Shown piece by piece: positions 62,805 to 64,000 of a DNA stretch of 64,000 bases. Each line of letters begins with the position of its first letter. The first letter of the stretch is position 1. Made by a program: the position numbers and the translations under genes. The stretch is from assembly GCF_963666675.1 (NCBI RefSeq), contig NZ_OY762929.1, forward strand, positions 1,736,001 through 1,800,000. The letters run 5' to 3'. A model generated the notes under the pieces. That model made no database searches, had not been told where the DNA came from, and saw only the letters and a list, made by a program, of their open reading frames with translations. The DNA is from an uncultured Desulfobacter sp. (GTDB lineage: Bacteria; Desulfobacterota; Desulfobacteria; Desulfobacterales; Desulfobacteraceae).

Positions 62805-63142
62805 TAGGTGAATTTGTTAAGGAACACGGAAAAATTTAAATCCAAAGATCATTTATGATAGCAGGGAATGATATCCAAGGTGATTCTTCAGCAAACTTTT
62901 TTCACTCTTACATGAATCGTTTTTAATGTTTGGAGGAACGCCCAAAGCTTGTGCCAAATAGAATTCGAAAAATTGGCGTTTCGCATAAGTCATTCCTCCA
63001 AATAACTGATATTGAGGAGGCTCAATTAGGAGCAGTCCGTCAAATGTCAAGAGAATCTACGATGTTTTTTTCAGACAAAAACGGGTTAGTCTATCACTAT
63101 TTATTAGAAAAGTTGTTGTTGTAACAGCATAAAAAAAATAAA
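62805..63142 (+). other. Short gap with an unrecognised open frame
   Basis: A TTG-started frame at 62930-63124 encodes RIRKIGVSHKSFLQITDIEE and similar; no family is recognised and it may be the decayed tail of another gene. Nothing else supports a gene in these 340 bases. Confidence 0.35.
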
Positions 63143-64000
63143 ATGGTAGACCGAAAAATGATCAATAAACAGGTTTGTTGTTTTTTGTTAACTGCATGCC
63201 TCCTATCTATAATAAACTCGTATGGTAGCGAAAGCTCCCCTCAATCTCAACCTGTCAATCCGAATGCCCTTTCTGACGTGCGATTTGTTTTGAAGTATAT
63301 TTATGAAAGAAAAGATAGAGGGATGATATTAAGTTCACAGCATATATCCCTGACTAAGAATTACAATGAAGCTGAACATGTTCGATCACTGACCGGGAAG
63401 ATGCCATCTATCGTAGAATTCGACTTGCTTAATTTCCACAAGACTCCGGCAAGGAAGGAACGGTATATCAACTTTGCCAAAGCGTGGAGCAAGGCGGGCG
63501 GCTTGGTGGCCGTGAGTTGGCATGAAACCAGTCCGGAACTATGCATACTAGACGAAGGTGGTTATCAGTACGGCACGAAGAAGATGATGACCCAGGAACG
63601 ATTCGAAGACGTTTTGACGGAAGGAACGGAATTGAATCGCCGGTGGCGGGATCACCTCGACCTGGCCGCCTGCTGGCTGGGCGAGCTTCAGAAAGCCGGT
63701 GTGGTGGTCCTCTGGCGCCCGTATCACGAAATGACCGGTGACTGGTTTTGGTGGGGGGGCAAGAAGCCGGAGACATTCCGAGTACTATGGAGAAAAGCCT
63801 ATGAGCACCTGACTAATCGCCATCGGCTTAACAACTTGATTTGGGTGTGGAGTGCCGCCCAGGTTGGGGACGATTACGCAGCCTATCTACCCCTCAATGC
63901 GGTGGATGTCGTTGGAATCGATATATATATCACAAAAAGGGACGATCCTGAATTCTTACGGCGAGCGAATATGATTCGACGCATAGCCCAAGGTAAACCC
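63143..64000 (+). CDS. GH26-like glycoside hydrolase (partial, runs off the end)
   Basis: The frame is open to the last base (286 codons so far). A hydrophobic export signal (VCCFLLTACLLSIINSYG) leads a GH26-like catalytic domain: LKYIYERKDRGMILSSQH at the start, the acid/base region LWRPYHEMTGDWFWWGG with its Glu, then RLNNLIWVWSAAQ and VVGIDIYI. GH26 covers mannanases and related enzymes; EPS loci often encode such a hydrolase to trim or release polymer. The first ~250 bases are AT-rich like the EPS genes; after about 63400 GC rises sharply, so the gene may be mosaic. Start is uncertain (ATG at 63143 or 63158). Confidence 0.7.
   Translation, partial: MVDRKMINKQVCCFLLTACLLSIINSYGSESSPQSQPVNPNALSDVRFVLKYIYERKDRGMILSSQHISLTKNYNEAEHVRSLTGKMPSIVEFDLLNFHKTPARKERYINFAKAWSKAGGLVAVSWHETSPELCILDEGGYQYGTKKMMTQERFEDVLTEGTELNRRWRDHLDLAACWLGELQKAGVVVLWRPYHEMTGDWFWWGGKKPETFRVLWRKAYEHLTNRHRLNNLIWVWSAAQVGDDYAAYLPLNAVDVVGIDIYITKRDDPEFLRRANMIRRIAQGKP

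Noticed and set aside
1..64000. CRISPR arrays, rRNA genes and complete tRNA genes
   Set aside because: No regularly spaced repeats, no rRNA-like blocks, and the only tRNA sequence seen is the 3' half at 8723-8778.

Overview
The window looks like a chromosomal segment of a sulfate-reducing Desulfobacterota bacterium of the Desulfobacter/Desulfobacterium kind. This is an inference from protein style (menaquinone methyltransferase, GAF regulators with a Cys-rich tail, BY-kinase polysaccharide locus, moderate GC backbone); no rRNA or other taxonomic marker is present.

Region 1 (1-8780) is an AT-rich accessory island. It carries a tightly overlapping histidine kinase / response regulator / metallo-beta-lactamase-fold triad, a convergent two-gene unit (NdpA/YejK-type nucleoid-associated protein plus a three-helix membrane protein), a 121-bp MITE with perfect terminal repeats and a 9-bp target duplication, and a broken secreted nuclease gene. 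It ends in the 3' half of a tRNA-Leu(UAA) gene (8723-8778), the expected scar of tRNA-targeted integration, preceded by repeated TTGTGCCC motifs. The island therefore extends left beyond the window.

Region 2 (8780-13600) is a transition zone: a frameshifted BrnA-like antitoxin partly fused to a SpoIIAA-like protein, a GAF-domain regulator, and an insertion sequence made of an ISKra4-like transposase plus a DUF4338 (DruA-like) protein.

Region 3 (13.6-29.2 kb) is housekeeping: TruA-like pseudouridine synthase with amylosucrase, PurU, PEP carboxylase, MenG/UbiE, DnaJ, QueD, a FAD oxidoreductase, a DUF503 protein, and a TetR gene followed by two SAM methyltransferases. The TetR gene has a large palindrome at its promoter.

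Region 4 (29.3-45.2 kb) holds two RND efflux systems. The first (minus strand) is flanked by a MarR gene, and both units share a predicted TTAAGCwGCTTAA operator. The second (plus strand) ends in its own OmpR-type two-component system. Between them lie a PIN/Phd toxin-antitoxin pair in reversed order and a nitroreductase.

Region 5 (45.2-64 kb) starts with a 1.3-kb gene-free leader and continues as a Wzx/Wzy-type exopolysaccharide locus: PHP phosphatase, beta-barrel, Wza-like export protein, Wzz/GumC-like protein, a BY-kinase with an inserted PATAN/DUF4388-like domain, TPR protein, acyltransferase, flippase, epimerase, a MenD-like ThDP enzyme, pyruvyl transferase, polymerase, and a GH26-like glycosidase running off the end. 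The polymer is probably pyruvylated and acylated. The MenD homologue inside this cluster and the PATAN insertion in the kinase are its most unusual parts.
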